This document shows, one piece after another, positions 35,449-48,100 of a stretch of 64,000 nucleotides of DNA. The translations under genes and the position numbers were made by a program. The notes beneath the pieces were generated by a model. That model saw only the letters and a list, made by a program, of their open reading frames with translations. It ran no database searches and was not told the origin of the DNA. Origin of the DNA: Eimeria necatrix (lineage: Eukaryota; Apicomplexa; Conoidasida; Eucoccidiorida; Eimeriidae); NCBI RefSeq assembly GCF_000499385.1, contig NW_013654378.1, positions 198,043 to 262,042 on the forward strand, in the 5' to 3' direction. Position 1 is the first letter of the stretch, and each line of letters starts with the position of its first letter.

Positions 35449-38400
35449 AATGACCCGGAGGAAGTGCCTCCGGCTCCTCCAGACCGCCGGTGAGCGCGAG
35501 CTGCTTTTGCACTGTTGTCACGCACCACTCCCAACAGAAAAAGCATAGCTGCAATATAGGAGGACAAATTTAGTGCAGCGTGTATGCAATACTGCAAAGA
35601 AAGGCGGACGGAAGCTCTCCCTAACCAGCACAGCTTGCAGTAGTTCTAGTCACTTGCCTTTCCAGATAGTGAAGTGACTGCGCCCGCATGGAAGCGAATA
35701 CAGGTTGGCACTCAAAGATAAGAAGAAATAACAGCAAAGGAACAGCATGCAGCGAGCCCCGCGAGTTTCAGTGCCATTCTGTGCACACACAGCAGCACCA
35801 GTAGCTGCAGCGACGAGAGTGCAGCAGCTGCAGCTGCAGTCTAGCTGGTGTTCTTGCTCCTCTCACACTTCTTCTTCTTCAGCTTTGCCTTGGAAAAGGC
35901 CGAAATAGAACTGTATAATTGAGGGCTTTGGGGCTAGGATTAAAACTTAAGGTTTTCTTGATACGTAAAGTGCGTCGGGAAAAACGCGGCTACAACGTAG
36001 GGGTCGTTGAAGTTTACTTTGCGCAGTCCTGCCGAAGAGAAGGGCGGAGTCTCAGGGGCCCCTGGGGCCTCTGGAAACCGCCCGCCGGTGCTGAGGAGCT
36101 TGTCTGATGAAAAGGAGCTGTTCTTACCCCCTCAACCCCCTCTGGACATGAATTCAAAAACAAATAAGGCAGACGGAGCGAAAACAATACCACAAGCGAA
36201 CTTAACCCTTGTGAGCCGCTTTAAATGACACATGGTGTCTTTCCTGGTGCTTGTCTTTGTTTTGCCAGCGATATTCGCCTTTTGTCTCTCTTTTCCAGTG
36301 CTTAACTTGTTTCGGGCTGCCTCAAGTTCCCTTGGCATCCCTGCCTCTCTTTCTCCTTCCTCGTGTTGTCTTTCCGCACTTGCTTATTGTTATTTTCGCC
36401 GTATCTCTTGAATCAGTCGAACAACTAAAGTAAACAAATATTTACTCGCATATGCATATTGGTACTTACTTTTGTGGTTTTATAGCCGTATATTCATATT
36501 TTACGGAAGCGAGTAGCAACATATGTGAATGTGCAGTCTGCGGTGTCCACGAAAGTGCCGCGTCTGAATATGTATAGGCATACTCATCTTTGCACAAAAA
36601 TACGCCTGCCGAAAAAAGCTAAATCTGAAAGGGAACACTAAATAGTATGTGGCAGCCTCTAGACAAACATGCGCTTACTCGCTTCACTTCTATTAGCGTA
36701 CCCCCGTACCCGGCCCTCACAAGAACCCGAACTCTTCTCATTTGGCGTATTGTACTTATTGCAGAACGGAAGTCCAGGGGAATCCCAGAGAAATAAATTT
36801 GCCGACAGCTTTGCTTTGGGGCCCGTGCTAGGCAAGGGAGCCTATGCACCTGTGCACCTTGCTGTGCATAAAGTAAACAGTAAATAAATAAGACAAACGT
36901 AACTGTCCCCGCAAGTATCCACATTCGTGCATGAGTTGTATGCCTATTGTGTATATCGGTTTTCTCTGCACCTGCTTGCACATAAACGGGAACAACTCAC
37001 TCACAAGTTTTCAGCGTTAAAGAAGGACCGGCTTAAATAAAGGTATCAAAGCAGGAGAAGAGCCTCAATTACAAAGAGAAGGAGAAATAGAGAGCAAAAA
37101 ACACGGCACGCAGAGATACAAGCAAACAAGCGAACAAGCAAGCAAGCAAAGACAAACCCAGAAAAGACACTGGCACCGGCGCATGAGCTTCCATGCATTC
37201 ACAGCAGTCTAGTATATGCAAAGGCCAGAACATTCTAAACGTGTCGCCTCCGCTCAGTAGTAAAGAATAGCGCTCACCCATATATCCATTGTGTTTGTAC
37301 GCATTCTAAGTTCTGTGCAAACACATACACAGGTGCCCAATAGGTAATATGTCAGAATGCAAGCACAGTTATACTGACGATATTAGAATGCGACTGCATC
37401 TATACGTGCATATGTGCACATACATGAACTGTATGCAACTATGTGCGAGCAGCATAAACACAGCTGAACTGTAAGGAGGGGAAGACGATCCATATACACC
37501 CCACATCTTCCCTCGCCTACCCTGAACCCTTAATCCGTGCAGGGGAGCACGCATGCAGGCGGGCGAGCTTGTATACACTGTATATGATTTGCTTGCTTTT
37601 GTAGGCTACCGGTAAATCTGTGGCTGTGAAGATCTACGAAGGCTTTCGTCAGATGGAGCGGGAAAAGCGCGCGCTGATAACTCGAGAGGTGCAGATAATG
37701 CGGAAGTTGCAGCATGAGAACATTGTCAAGTACGGGGGCAGCTTCAACGAAAGCCAGGCGCTGTACATAGTCATGCAGCACCTCAGTGGGGGCTCCCTCT
37801 ACGGCCTCGTTCGCAGCAACCCCAAGGGCAAACTCTCAGAGGCCAGCGCCCGCAAGCTCTTTCTTGATGTCGCGAGGGGCGTAGCCTACCTCCACTCCCA
37901 AAGCGTTGTCCACAGGGACTTGAAGCTAGAGAACATGCTGCTGGATGATAGAGGTAGGAAGCATGCAGATTACGCTTGGCGGTGGCGGCCTGCACTCTTG
38001 CTTGCTTAGGCGTGTCTTTGCTTCTCTTTGCCTGTATCTCTCCTGCTCAGCCTTTGTCTCGACGTATCTCTCACTAATCCCCCACAGACTGACTTCGCCT
38101 TTGCGTCTGTCTTTGTCCCTCTTCCACCTTATCTTATCTCCTCACTTTCTTCTTCACCACGAACATTATCTTTTGAAGAGGCCCACACATGTCTATCTTA
38201 CCCATTAATTGCCCACAGACTCGCAGGAAGAGCACCTGAAGCCTCAAAAGCGGCCTACACAGCTAACCACTAGCCATAGCTAGGCACCTAGTTAGCTTAG
38301 GTGGTTTTCAAGCTGTTCAACTAGCTGACTAACTGGAGTGTGCGGCTGATGATAAAGCCAAAGGTGTGAATGGATCTGTTTGAGTACAATTACTATTACT

Positions 38401-39743
38401 ACACTGCCGTTGCTTCCGCTTTTGCTGTCAACACGGCTGTTTTAGGGCGAGTGCGTCTGATCGATTTTGGATTTGCAAGTTTGCTGAGGCCTGGGGTCAA
38501 GTGCCGTATGGCATGTGGGACTCCGTCGTATATGCCACCAGAAATATTGAAAAAGAAAGAATATGAGGGTCCCGCAGCTGATATGTGGTCTTTGGGGGTG
38601 GTGCTGTACGCCATGCTACACGGCTGTTACCCCTTCAAAGGCCAGAAGCCCGAGTAAGTGTTCGCCACCTTATCCGGTGAACAGGAACTTTGAAGCTGTG
38701 GGAAGGGGCGATGGGAAAAAGGAAATAAGACCAAAGACGGGGCAGGGCTGCTTAAAGACGTACCAGCCTGGTTGTTTATTGTTTTCACTACAGAGAGCTT
38801 TACGCAAACATAGCAGCCGGGGAGTACGTGGTGTCTCAGTCCCTCAGCGCTGAAGTGAAGGCGCTGCTGCAGGGCCTCTTGTTTTTAAACCCTGAGGGCA
38901 GACTCAAGGCGGAGCAAGTGCTATCCAGCCCCTGGTAATGTCTGCTGCCGCTGCTGCTGTTGCTGCTTGTGCCCCAGCTGCTTCTGCTGCCACTGTTGTC
39001 TTGGCTTTTGCTACTGCTCATTATGCTTCCACTGCAGGCGTATGCCCGTGATTGATCAACTGTATGCATGCGTGGATAGAGGCATGCATACGTCGTTACT
39101 TTGATTTTTTTTCTTTGTGTTACTCTGCGCCTCAGCTTCTCTTACTTCACATTTTCGGCTTGTCTGTGTGCATTTGTGTTTGTATGTCTTTTTCAATTAC
39201 TTTTATTCCCGTCTCCTCTGCCAATAGCTTCCACAGTGTGTAATGTCTGTTTGCAGGCTAACGGCCCCCGCCGACTATGGGGTGGGCATAACCCCGTCTC
39301 ACTCTCGCAGTGACAGCAGCAGCAGCAGAACACCAAAACAACACGGAGGCGAGGGACACCCGGACCCCAAGGCTCCTAACAGTACCACCAGGGCCTCGTC
39401 GCCCGCGGCGCAGCCCACATCACAGGGTCCTTGTCCCCCTTCAGCTGCTGCATGCTGTGCGCAGCCACAAACAAGTCCACTGGCCAACAAACAGAAGCCT
39501 CAGCAAGATACGCTTCAGCCGCCCGACCACAATAAGCAGCAGCAGCAGCCCCAGCAACAGACGAAGAACCGTCAACAGCACCAGCCGCCGTCACCGCAGC
39601 AACAGCAGCAGCAAGAGCAGCAGCAGCAATGTGGCTCTCAGCAGCCCTTGCCCGAGCCTAAACCGCATAGTCGCTTCCTCTCAAAGGTCTGTGAGATATT
39701 TGCGCCACCTGCGTCGCGGACGCAGCGGCCCCTGAAGCCTTAA
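35449..39743 (+). CDS. Ser/Thr protein kinase, CAMKL/SNF1-like, 7 exons visible, 5' end uncertain
   Basis: Core exons are 36765-36872, 37605-37953, 38446-38653, 38794-38934 and 39257-39743. Two further upstream exons, 35449-35489 and 36027-36210, fit by splice site and phase but are tentative. Phases across the six introns are 2,0,0,1,2,2 and match throughout. Kinase landmarks in order: glycine loop G-K-G-A-Y-A-P-V, the V-A-V-K lysine, the E of T-R-E-V-Q-I-M, catalytic H-R-D-L-K-L-E-N, I-D-F-G-F, activation segment C-G-T-P-S-Y-M-P-P-E, D-M-W-S-L-G-V-V-L-Y and the C-lobe N-P-E-G-R-L. All catalytic residues are intact. The L-H-R-D-L-K-L-E-N style and the Y-P-F-K element resemble AMPK/SNF1/KIN kinases, so energy or stress signalling is possible; the subfamily is not certain. 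The last exon is a Pro/Gln-rich tail of about 160 residues with no domain. The true start codon was not found. Confidence 0.82.
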
Positions 39744-40745
39744 GGGGTGCCTGGCTGTCTTTTAGCCTCTCTTTGTCTTTTTAACTGTCGCTCTTTGCAA
39801 TTTATCTCTCTTTTTGTCTGCTTTTGTCCCCCGTTGGCCTGAGTTCTTCTCGGTGTTCTTTAAGCCTATTCTTATACACAGCACATCCGGACGGAATAGA
39901 TAAATACGACAGAACAGAACACAGTCAAGTAGGGATAAAGCAGCCAAGCGAATTGCTACGAGGATAGAAACAGACAAAGAAATGAAGAGGGGGGCTTGCT
40001 GACAAAGAAATGTGAGCGCACTCAGAATCAGATGGAAACAGATATGACCGCGGAAAGAGGAGCAGCCAGCGCGACAGAAAAAAGCAGAGAAGCAGAAGAG
40101 TGCAGCCACAGAAGGAATCAGAAAGCAGCAACTAGATGCGCAGCACCTCGTGCAGTGGCGACTTTCCAACGAGATGCACAGCGCCTCCTGCAGTTGCACT
40201 TCTGCGCTTTGTGCCAGCTAGAAAACGTGAAAAAGCACAAAAGCACAAGTTCATGTGAGGCGCGTAAACCTTCAATGCGCCTCAGCTAATATCCTCCCTC
40301 TAAACTCTAGATCTCGCACTTGTAGGTGGACAGCAGCTTCGATTTGGCTGCCAGAAACGCTCTTCTGGAGCACGCATTGTGGGGGTACACACATTAGGAA
40401 GAAGAAAACTGGCTATGCAGAGAGCAACCGCAGATGCAGGGACACTAATTTTGTAATTGCAACTATAATTACATGCAGCCAAACATGATATTTCCGAGGA
40501 CAGGTCGCTGAGCGAAAGCTCTCAATAAGATCGCGCCAGACAGAACCAGACACAGGGACAAAAAAGGGGCAGAAACCAAGACAAGGCTAAGAAGAAACAC
40601 AAATTCAAAACACAGATACAGGAACAAGGAGACAGGCAGGGGACAAATGAGGTGTATTGAGAGGAAACAAGATCAACGGCAGCAAGTGAGACCCAACCCT
40701 ACAATACCAAAAATGCACTTGTACAGAATATGCGTGAGAGGTGGT
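39744..40745. other. Convergent spacer between the kinase and SS18-like genes
   Basis: This 1 kb has no convincing gene. The DNA is A-rich on the plus strand (AACAGA, AAGAAAC) and carries only short chance frames. Confidence 0.5.
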
Positions 40746-43700
40746 CTATGACCTCTTCTGTAGAAATGGGAAATGCGCAGGCTGCTGGCCAGCTAGTTGT
40801 TGCGATGGCTGCAGCTGCTGCAGCGGCACTTGCTGCTGCTGCGGCTGCTGGAGCAGCTGTTGGGGCTGCATGGACAACTGTTGCGGTTGCATGGGCAACT
40901 GTTGCAGTAGCTGTTGCTGCTGTAGCAGATGCTGTTGCAACAAATCCTGCTGAGAAACAGGCAGTGAGCGAGCGAGGCCGGAGCCTTGTACCACTGAATC
41001 GCTTTGTGCCACAGCGGCTGCTGCTGCCTGTTGCTGCTGCAGCGGCTGTCCCGACAGTGTGGGTTGCTGCAGCAGCAGGGGCGCCCCTAGAAGCGTCCCC
41101 TGCTGAACCATTGGGAGGGCATGAACACCTGCAGCTACTGTACCAGGTTGCTGCTGTTGCTGAAACTGCTGTAGTCTTGGCTGCTCCCGTATATGCATTA
41201 CCTGCGGGACTTGCTGCTGTGAATGGTGCTGCATATGTTGGGGCTGCATATGCTGCTGCTGCTGCAACTGCTGCTGTATTTGTTGTTGCTGCTGCTGCAT
41301 TTGTTGCTGTTGTTGTTGCTGCTGTAATTGCTGTTGCTGCTGCTGTATTTGTTGTTGCTGTTGTATTTGTTGCTGCTGTTGCTGCTGTAGTTGTTGCTGC
41401 TGTTGCTGCATTTGTTGTTGCTGCTGCTGCGCATTCTGCTGCTGCTGCTGCTGCTTCAGCGTTTGCTGCTGTTTCTCGTCTTGCTTACGCACTTCCTGTG
41501 CCGGCGGTGCCGTTCGCGCAGCAGCATTTGGTGCTAGAGTCCCTGCAGCAGTAATCACATGGACATACTGTGCGTCGATTGCCTGTCGGTCATGTGACCG
41601 AGTCTATCTGAGAATTTGAAATTACTGGGCAAGAAAGCAGAAACAACAAAAGCAAAAGCGGCACCCAAGGTCCGTAAAAAAGCGAGCGGTTCTGGACAGA
41701 TGCAGCTCAAAAGCAGCTGATGTCGACGAACAGGCTAGAGCTCTATGTAACAGCAGCAGCAGGAGAAGCGGCAAAATCTGTTTCCGTAGTGAGGGCGAAG
41801 CAATACCAGGACGGCACGTCAGAGACAAACGCTTGAAAACTCACCAAGTGCGGGGACAGGCCCAGGAGAGGCACCAATAGCTGCTGTGGTTCCACCTGCT
41901 GTAGTACAACTAGCGCTCTGCGCAACAAGACCAGTAGCAGCAGCTCCCACAGCTGGCCCCGCAGCCGCCCGGTGCATCATATGCCGATCTGCTGCGTGTG
42001 ATAGGTAAGAGAGAATCTGCGCAGAGTTCTTGCTGCCCACTGCAGAAGCAAGCTGTTGCAAATCTGAGCCGACGGCAGCAAACACAAACACAAGAATGGG
42101 CAGTAGCCCAAATCCTGTTGCCGGAGCAGTCAAGGTCTCTGAGAGGCATGCTTTCAATCGAGAGACCTACTGCAGCAGGCAAACGCGGGTCCGTCAAAAA
42201 GGGTGGGTTTCACTAGCAGCAGTTACTGCTACAGTTGCTACTGCGTGTTGGCAGTGCCTCTGCCCCTGCAGTGTCTGACGCTGTGTACCTTGTCCTGGGG
42301 TTCGGAGGGCATGGTGCAGGCGCTGCAGCTCCTCATGGCTCCAGAAGTCCCTGTTGGCGTAGAACGCTTGCTGTTGCGCCTCAGTGGACCCTTCAGTCGG
42401 GCCTCCGCGCTGTACATAACACCGCATACGCAAGCATGAAATAAGCATGCAGCGTGCTCGTGTACGGACGTCGGGGCCTAGCAGGCACTGCTTTTTCCGT
42501 GCCTAGGACAACCACTGCGCGTGTGCCATTGATTCAAAACTTGCTGCAGGTTCACTGGCAGCATCTCGTCAAGATAACAACCACCAGCACAAGCACCAAT
42601 CTGGCAATAAGAAACAAAATGGGTAGCAGCCATACTAGTAGCAACAGCAATGGAACCGGCAGCACGAAGGCTACCAAAAGGTACAGTGAAGCAGCAACAA
42701 AAGGAACCAAAGCGGTAACACCAGCAATAAGAGCAACGCCAGAATCACACTCACGTGCTGATCTGCCAGCATTGCGAGAAAAAGAAGGTTTTGCTGCAGA
42801 CGCTCAAAGTAGCAAAGCGCTTCCCCGTAGCGACCAACCTGCAGGCAAAGCGCACGCGAGAGCAAAACAGTTGCAGCGAACGTACCGACAATGACAGCAG
42901 CAGCAGCAGCATCAGCATGAAGGGTTAGAAGATGAACAGCTGCTGCAGGATAGGCTCCTGAATCTGCGGCTGTTCACTCGCTTGTTCCACTTGCTCTGAT
43001 TCGCTGCTGTCAGTTTCCATGTGCACCAAGCGCCGCATGTGAGTGCACACACACATCCTGATGCATGTGTTTGCTGCAAGAGCGATAACTAGAAGGCCGG
43101 GGTCACCGAACACGCCCTTCCTCCTGCTGCGGTAGCAGCTGCAGCGGCAAGTGCAGCAGCTGCAGCTGCTGCGAGACGAGCGTGAGGATCGGGACAAAAG
43201 CCCCGGGCAGTCGTGACCAGCAAGCAGCCAAAGCAGTAGGGAAGAAGTAAGAGGAGGGAATAGACACAGATAGGAAACGCGGAGGTAAAACGGGGTAGAA
43301 GCAAGAAGCCACGACTCAACGGAGGCAAAAGGCGAGAGTCGAAGATGCAGACGAAAACAAAAGGGACGACAAAAAGAAAAGAAAGACGCCACGGTGGAAG
43401 GCAAGAATGGTGAGAAAGTGACAGCTCTCACGCTCTCACCGTCATATTTTCATGAACTGCAAACAACATGTGCTCGTTTTCTTTAAGTTTGCTTTCTATA
43501 AGCCGGCTGACAGCGAAGACAGAGGCACACAAATTGGCTGTCTCCATCTGTGCATCCGCCGCCTGCTGCTGCCGTCCCTCTTCTGTGTTTAAGTACGGCT
43601 CGTAGCGATACGGAGGCTCAGGCCGCAGCTCTGGGGGCTCCCGCAAAAACGCAGCTCCCTGAAGTTGCTGCTGTTGAGAAGTCTGCTGCGGCTGCTGGGG

Positions 43701-44216
43701 TCTGTTGGGCGGTCTGGAGACTGGCTGCTGAGCTGTTCCTGTTGCTGCCGCTGTTGGTGCTACTTCCGCCGCAGATGCTGCACGTGCCGCCTTGCTTGCC
43801 GCGGACAGCCTTGGAGACGTATCCCCTACTGCAGCAGCATGCTCTGTAACAGCAGCTGCTTCAGCAGGTGCTGCCTGAGCTCCAGTGGTGTCCGGACCAA
43901 TCCTTGTTTGCTGTTGCTGCTGATCGCCTCTCTTATCTGTTTCCTCATCGTGAAAGCCAACACCGTCAACAAGAGCATCGAAAAACGCGTCAATGTCTTC
44001 AGGAGTTGTCATCATTACGGGTAATATGCTGCTGCTGCTGGTCCGCGAGCTGGTACTGGTGCTGTTGTTGCTGCTCTTGCCGCTACCAGTGTAAAGGTTG
44101 TCGCTGTTTTTGCTGTGCCTAATCGAGCAGAAGATTCTGCTGGTGTCAATGCGAATGCGCTGGCGCTGGAATGGATTCTTGGCTGATTCGAAGATGCTGC
44201 TGTTGCTGCTGCTCAT
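40746..44216 (-). CDS. SS18/SSXT (GIF-like) transcription coactivator, 5 exons
   Basis: Exons are 44216-43440, 42838-42755, 42409-42289, 42063-41845 and 41542-40746. All introns are GT..AG, with phases 0,0,1,1 matching (665 residues). The ATG at 44015 is an alternative start that removes 67 Ser-rich residues. The SSXT/SNH domain spans exons 1-2: L-I-E-S-K-L-K-E-N-E-H-M-L-F-A-V-H-E-N from exon 1 joins G-R-Y-G-E-A, then R-L-Q-Q-N-L-L-F-L-A-M-L-A-D from exon 2. This is the pattern of human SS18 and plant GIF proteins, which are SWI/SNF-associated coactivators in the nucleus. A second helical block (F-W-S-H-E-E-L-Q-R-L, then L-S-Y-L-S-H-A-A-D-R-H) follows, then a 150-residue Gln tract, as in animal SS18. 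The domain only appears after splicing, which makes the exon joining mutually supporting. Partner complexes in Eimeria are unknown. Confidence 0.82.
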
Positions 44217-45190
44217 GCAACCGGAGCTGCTTCTAGCGTAGGTGACGCTGTAAGTCTAGCGGCTACTCTTCTGGACCTGTTTCTTCGCCGTTTCTCTTGC
44301 TTCTTCTGCAGCTATTCCTGTCTCTGCCGCGGTTCATACTATTGCCGCTGGTGCTTGCGCCGCAACTTGAGTTGCTAGGGCTCCAGCCGCTGCTGCTACC
44401 CCCCAAAATGTGAAGAAACTGAGTACAGGTTTCTCGCAGTCTCTTGTTGCTGTTGCCCTTGTGAACGCTATACAGCGCAGAAGGCAGGGGCCCCTTTTGC
44501 TGTTCTGGGCTGCTGAGGGTAGCAGTAAGCCAGCAGCAGGCAGCCCTGGTTAGGGAAAAAGCCATGAAGATTCTAGTTAAATGTGCAATCTAGATATTGG
44601 CGCGGAGTGTTAAGGGATAAAGTTCCGGGCTTGTGGCTCGATGGTGGTCTCCGCGCAAGCCCCAGCGGCCCCCTTACATTCAGCGCCAATGTTGTGGTTG
44701 AGCTTGTCTGAGTGAAAAAGTAGTCTGATAATGGTTGTAAGTTGCTGAACATATACTTTAATTACCTTGCTAAGCACATTTCGTAAGTGTTTAAGGCTGA
44801 GAAAGATGCAGAAACGAGCACATGCCACGCCGACAACAACCCCACCGAAATGACCAGAGCGCATCCCACATCCAGAGCGCCCCTTTGCTCTTGGGATGTT
44901 TCCATTTTCTTTCCCCCGCATTTTACATCTTTGCCAAAGCCTAGAGCCCAAGTCCTCAGGCGTGCGTGCAGCTACACACAGGAATAGGGCCCCTGGCGCT
45001 AGCTGTCTGTGCAAAGAAGCGCACAACGCAGCAGCAGCAGCAGCAGTGGCTTGAGATCTTGCAGTCACCACTGGGTATCGTTGCCGAGAGAGCAGGGCCT
45101 CTACGTTTGGCATCTCGTCGCCGCGCTCTGAGCACAGCCGCGGCACCAGCGAAGGCAGCAACATAAGCAGCAGCAACAACAACGATCGAG
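44217..45190. other. Divergent spacer between SS18-like and ORC3 genes
   Basis: This roughly 1 kb promoter-side spacer has no supported gene. A minus-strand frame at 45182-44610 is weakly coding-like but lacks any domain or acceptable start context. Confidence 0.5.
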
Positions 45191-48100
45191 ATGCCCGTCA
45201 TACCGTGGGCTGTCTACGGGGATGGGATCCGCAAGGAAAACGGAGAAGTAGATACCTGCTGTTTCACCGTCACGGCCCCGAAGCAGCAGCCTTCGCCTCT
45301 TCTTGCCGCTGCGGGGCGCTCACCGCCGTTTTTGAGGGAGCGCCGCCACAAGCAGCAGCACAAGCAGGATCTGCAGCAACCCCTAGTTAGCAAGCTGCTT
45401 AGGGAGGCTCTCGAAGAATGTAGTGAGGATGAAGAAGACGCCACAGCGAATAGCAGCGGCGTCAACAGCAGCGGCCAGTTGCCGACCCCCGTTGTTGTGC
45501 CTGCTATCTTCGGCAGGTACCCATACGACGGTTTTTCTGCCTCCGCTTCCGAGGTTCCATCCACTCTGTTACGGTGTAAACGGGCAGAGGAGCAGCAGGA
45601 GGCGCTGCTGCTAGCAGCAGCAGCAGCGGTCTCCGCAGCAATGCAGCAGCAGTTACAGGGCATCTGCCGAATAGTGCGCACCCATGCAGCTGTAGGCGCC
45701 CTGGAGCTGCAGCAGCCCCACATCAGCAGTTGCAGCAGCACTACCAGCAGAAGGCACAACGGTAGCCTCTGCGAGTTTCTGCCTGTGGTCATAATGCATG
45801 TGGGAGCAGACGTCGAGGACCACCGGTTGGCTGTTCGGATGTTGCAGCTGCAGCTGCAGCAACTCTCTAAGTGCTGCTGTGGGGGTCGCCGCAGTAGCCG
45901 TGGTAGTCGCGGCAGCAGCAGCGCTAGCAGCAAAGATGAGCTGTTTCTCAGGCAAGTCGTGTTAAGGGCCAACAGTTGCACGAATGCGCAAACGGCCTTG
46001 CGTACAATGTACGGACAGCTCAAGGCGAGTAGCTGCTGCAGTACATGTATTGGCCGCAGCGGGAATGGCAGCAGGCAGGAGAAGGAAGTGGAAAGCGAAA
46101 CAGGAGCAGTAGCAGAAGAGATTGCTGCTGATGCTGCGGCTGCTGCGGCTTGGGGTGAATTTGACGGCGTTTGGGCGCAACAGCAACAGCTGCTACTGCT
46201 GCGGTGTCTTGAGGGGATGACAGGTGACGACAACAACGCTGGCACAGGCCCAGCTCAGGCTACAGCAACTGAAGAGGATGAGGGGGCTTACTGGGGACAC
46301 GACATCAGCAGCAGACTGGGGCAGCTCTGGCAAAAGCAATTACAGCAACACAGCAGGGGCTTCTGCTGCATATCGCGCTGCAAGGGGGATGGATCCACAG
46401 TAAAAACACGCTCTCAGCACTTAGCTGCGACCGGTAACAGCGGCAGCAGTAGTGACGACAGCTCGTCCGAAGACGGTGGAGCAGACGACAGACCCACCAG
46501 GGCTCAAGAAGACAGAAGCAGAAGCAACAGCAGCAATAACAGTGTACTAGTTGTTGTGTTGGAGGAGCTCGAGGCATTTGCCCCACGCGTCCTTTCTCAG
46601 GTGCTGCTGCTGGTGTCACTGCTACGGTCACAGCAGGGAATCCCTGTAGTGGTGTTAGCGTCGGCTGCTGCGTCTGCTATAGCAATACAGCAGCTGCTGG
46701 AGCCTTCAACTTTGCGAATGCTGCAAATTGATGCTGCAGCTCTGCTGCGGCCGTCTGCAGTACACGATGCGCTCCTGCAGTTACTGCTGTGCTGCCCGGC
46801 GAGCACCCTGTTTGTCCTGCCAGCTGCAGCCATAGAGGAACTGCAGCAGCTGCTTCTAGACCAAGGGGCATCTGTGCTGCAGCTGCTGCGGTTAGTGCGC
46901 ATGATGCTTTACAAGTTTTTCGCAGATCATCCCTTTTCTTTCATTTCATTGGATGCTCGCGTCGCCGCTGCTGCACTCTGCAGCCCCAGCACCAGCAATA
47001 CCAACATTGACACCCGCAGCAGCAACAACAGAGGCAGCCGCATCATAGGCAGCAGCAAAGAGAGCACTCCATCAGCAAAAGGTGGTGCTGACGGTGCATC
47101 TGGTGACCAATCCGCTGCAGCAAGGCTAGCAGTTCTTGAGTGGCGGCTAGCCCTGTTGGCTGCTGCTGTACTGACGCCGCACCAGGAGACGGTCCTACTG
47201 CAGCAAATAACTAAATTTCAGCACCTACATGCGGAGTTGCGCACAACAGCCACAGCAAGACTGGAATCTCCTTGTTGCAGCTCCTGGCGGGCGCAGCAGC
47301 AGCAGCAGGAAGGGTGCAACAGAACCCCAGCGTGTGCACCCATTGAACGGGCGTTGGGAATGCTACAGTACTGGTGGGACAGCGCGGGTACATCAGCGGC
47401 AGCAGATCAAAAGCAGTCTTTAGACCGGCGGCGCGCTGCGCTGCAGCGAGAGTTGCTACCGGCTGCAGCTCTGCAGGTACTGGAGCGTCGCATAGCAGCA
47501 GGGTTGGGCATGCGGCTACTGGTTGTGCTGCAGCAACACGTGATGCAACAGCGCCAAGCCTTCGCTCTCAGTGCATCCGAGACTGCTGCTGCTCTTCAGA
47601 GCCTCGATAGTAGTAGCAGCACTCTTCCTGCAGTTAATCTGCTACTGCAGATCCTAGGTGGCAGCGGCAGGACCCCTGGCTACCACGACTATTTGCTGCA
47701 GGGAAAGCAGCTGACTTCTGCTCCTGCAGCAGCTCACGTCGTTTCCCTGAGTGCGTTTTTTTGGGCATGTATTTGTGTGCAGCTTTGGGCCCTCATTTGC
47801 ACATGAACCATGCATGCTTGCCTTGTGTATCCTATAAAGCTCGGTGCCACTGAGGAGAGTACGTGTAAGTGATGCCTGAACACCTTGTGGTCTTTGTCAC
47901 TACGTGGTGGCTGCTGTGTTGTTGCTGTGCTTATGCAGTCTGCGAGGAAGTGAAGCGGATAGCTGGGGCTTGTTGCCGTGTCGGGGGTCTCGTCACAACA
48001 CTTGTCTCAGAAGCCCTAAATGCTGCTGCTACAACCCGAAGGGTTGCCGCAGTCCCGAAGGCTTTGCTACTCGCGCTACAGCAGTTTTGCCGCCAAACAA

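Noticed and set aside
40730..41554. Plus-strand Ala/Val frame of 274 codons
   Set aside because: It is antisense to the Gln tract of the SS18-like gene; the minus strand has matched splice sites and the SNH domain.
44610..45182. Minus-strand 190-codon frame
   Set aside because: It lies in the divergent promoter region, has no domain and no conserved motif, and starts in repeat-like sequence.
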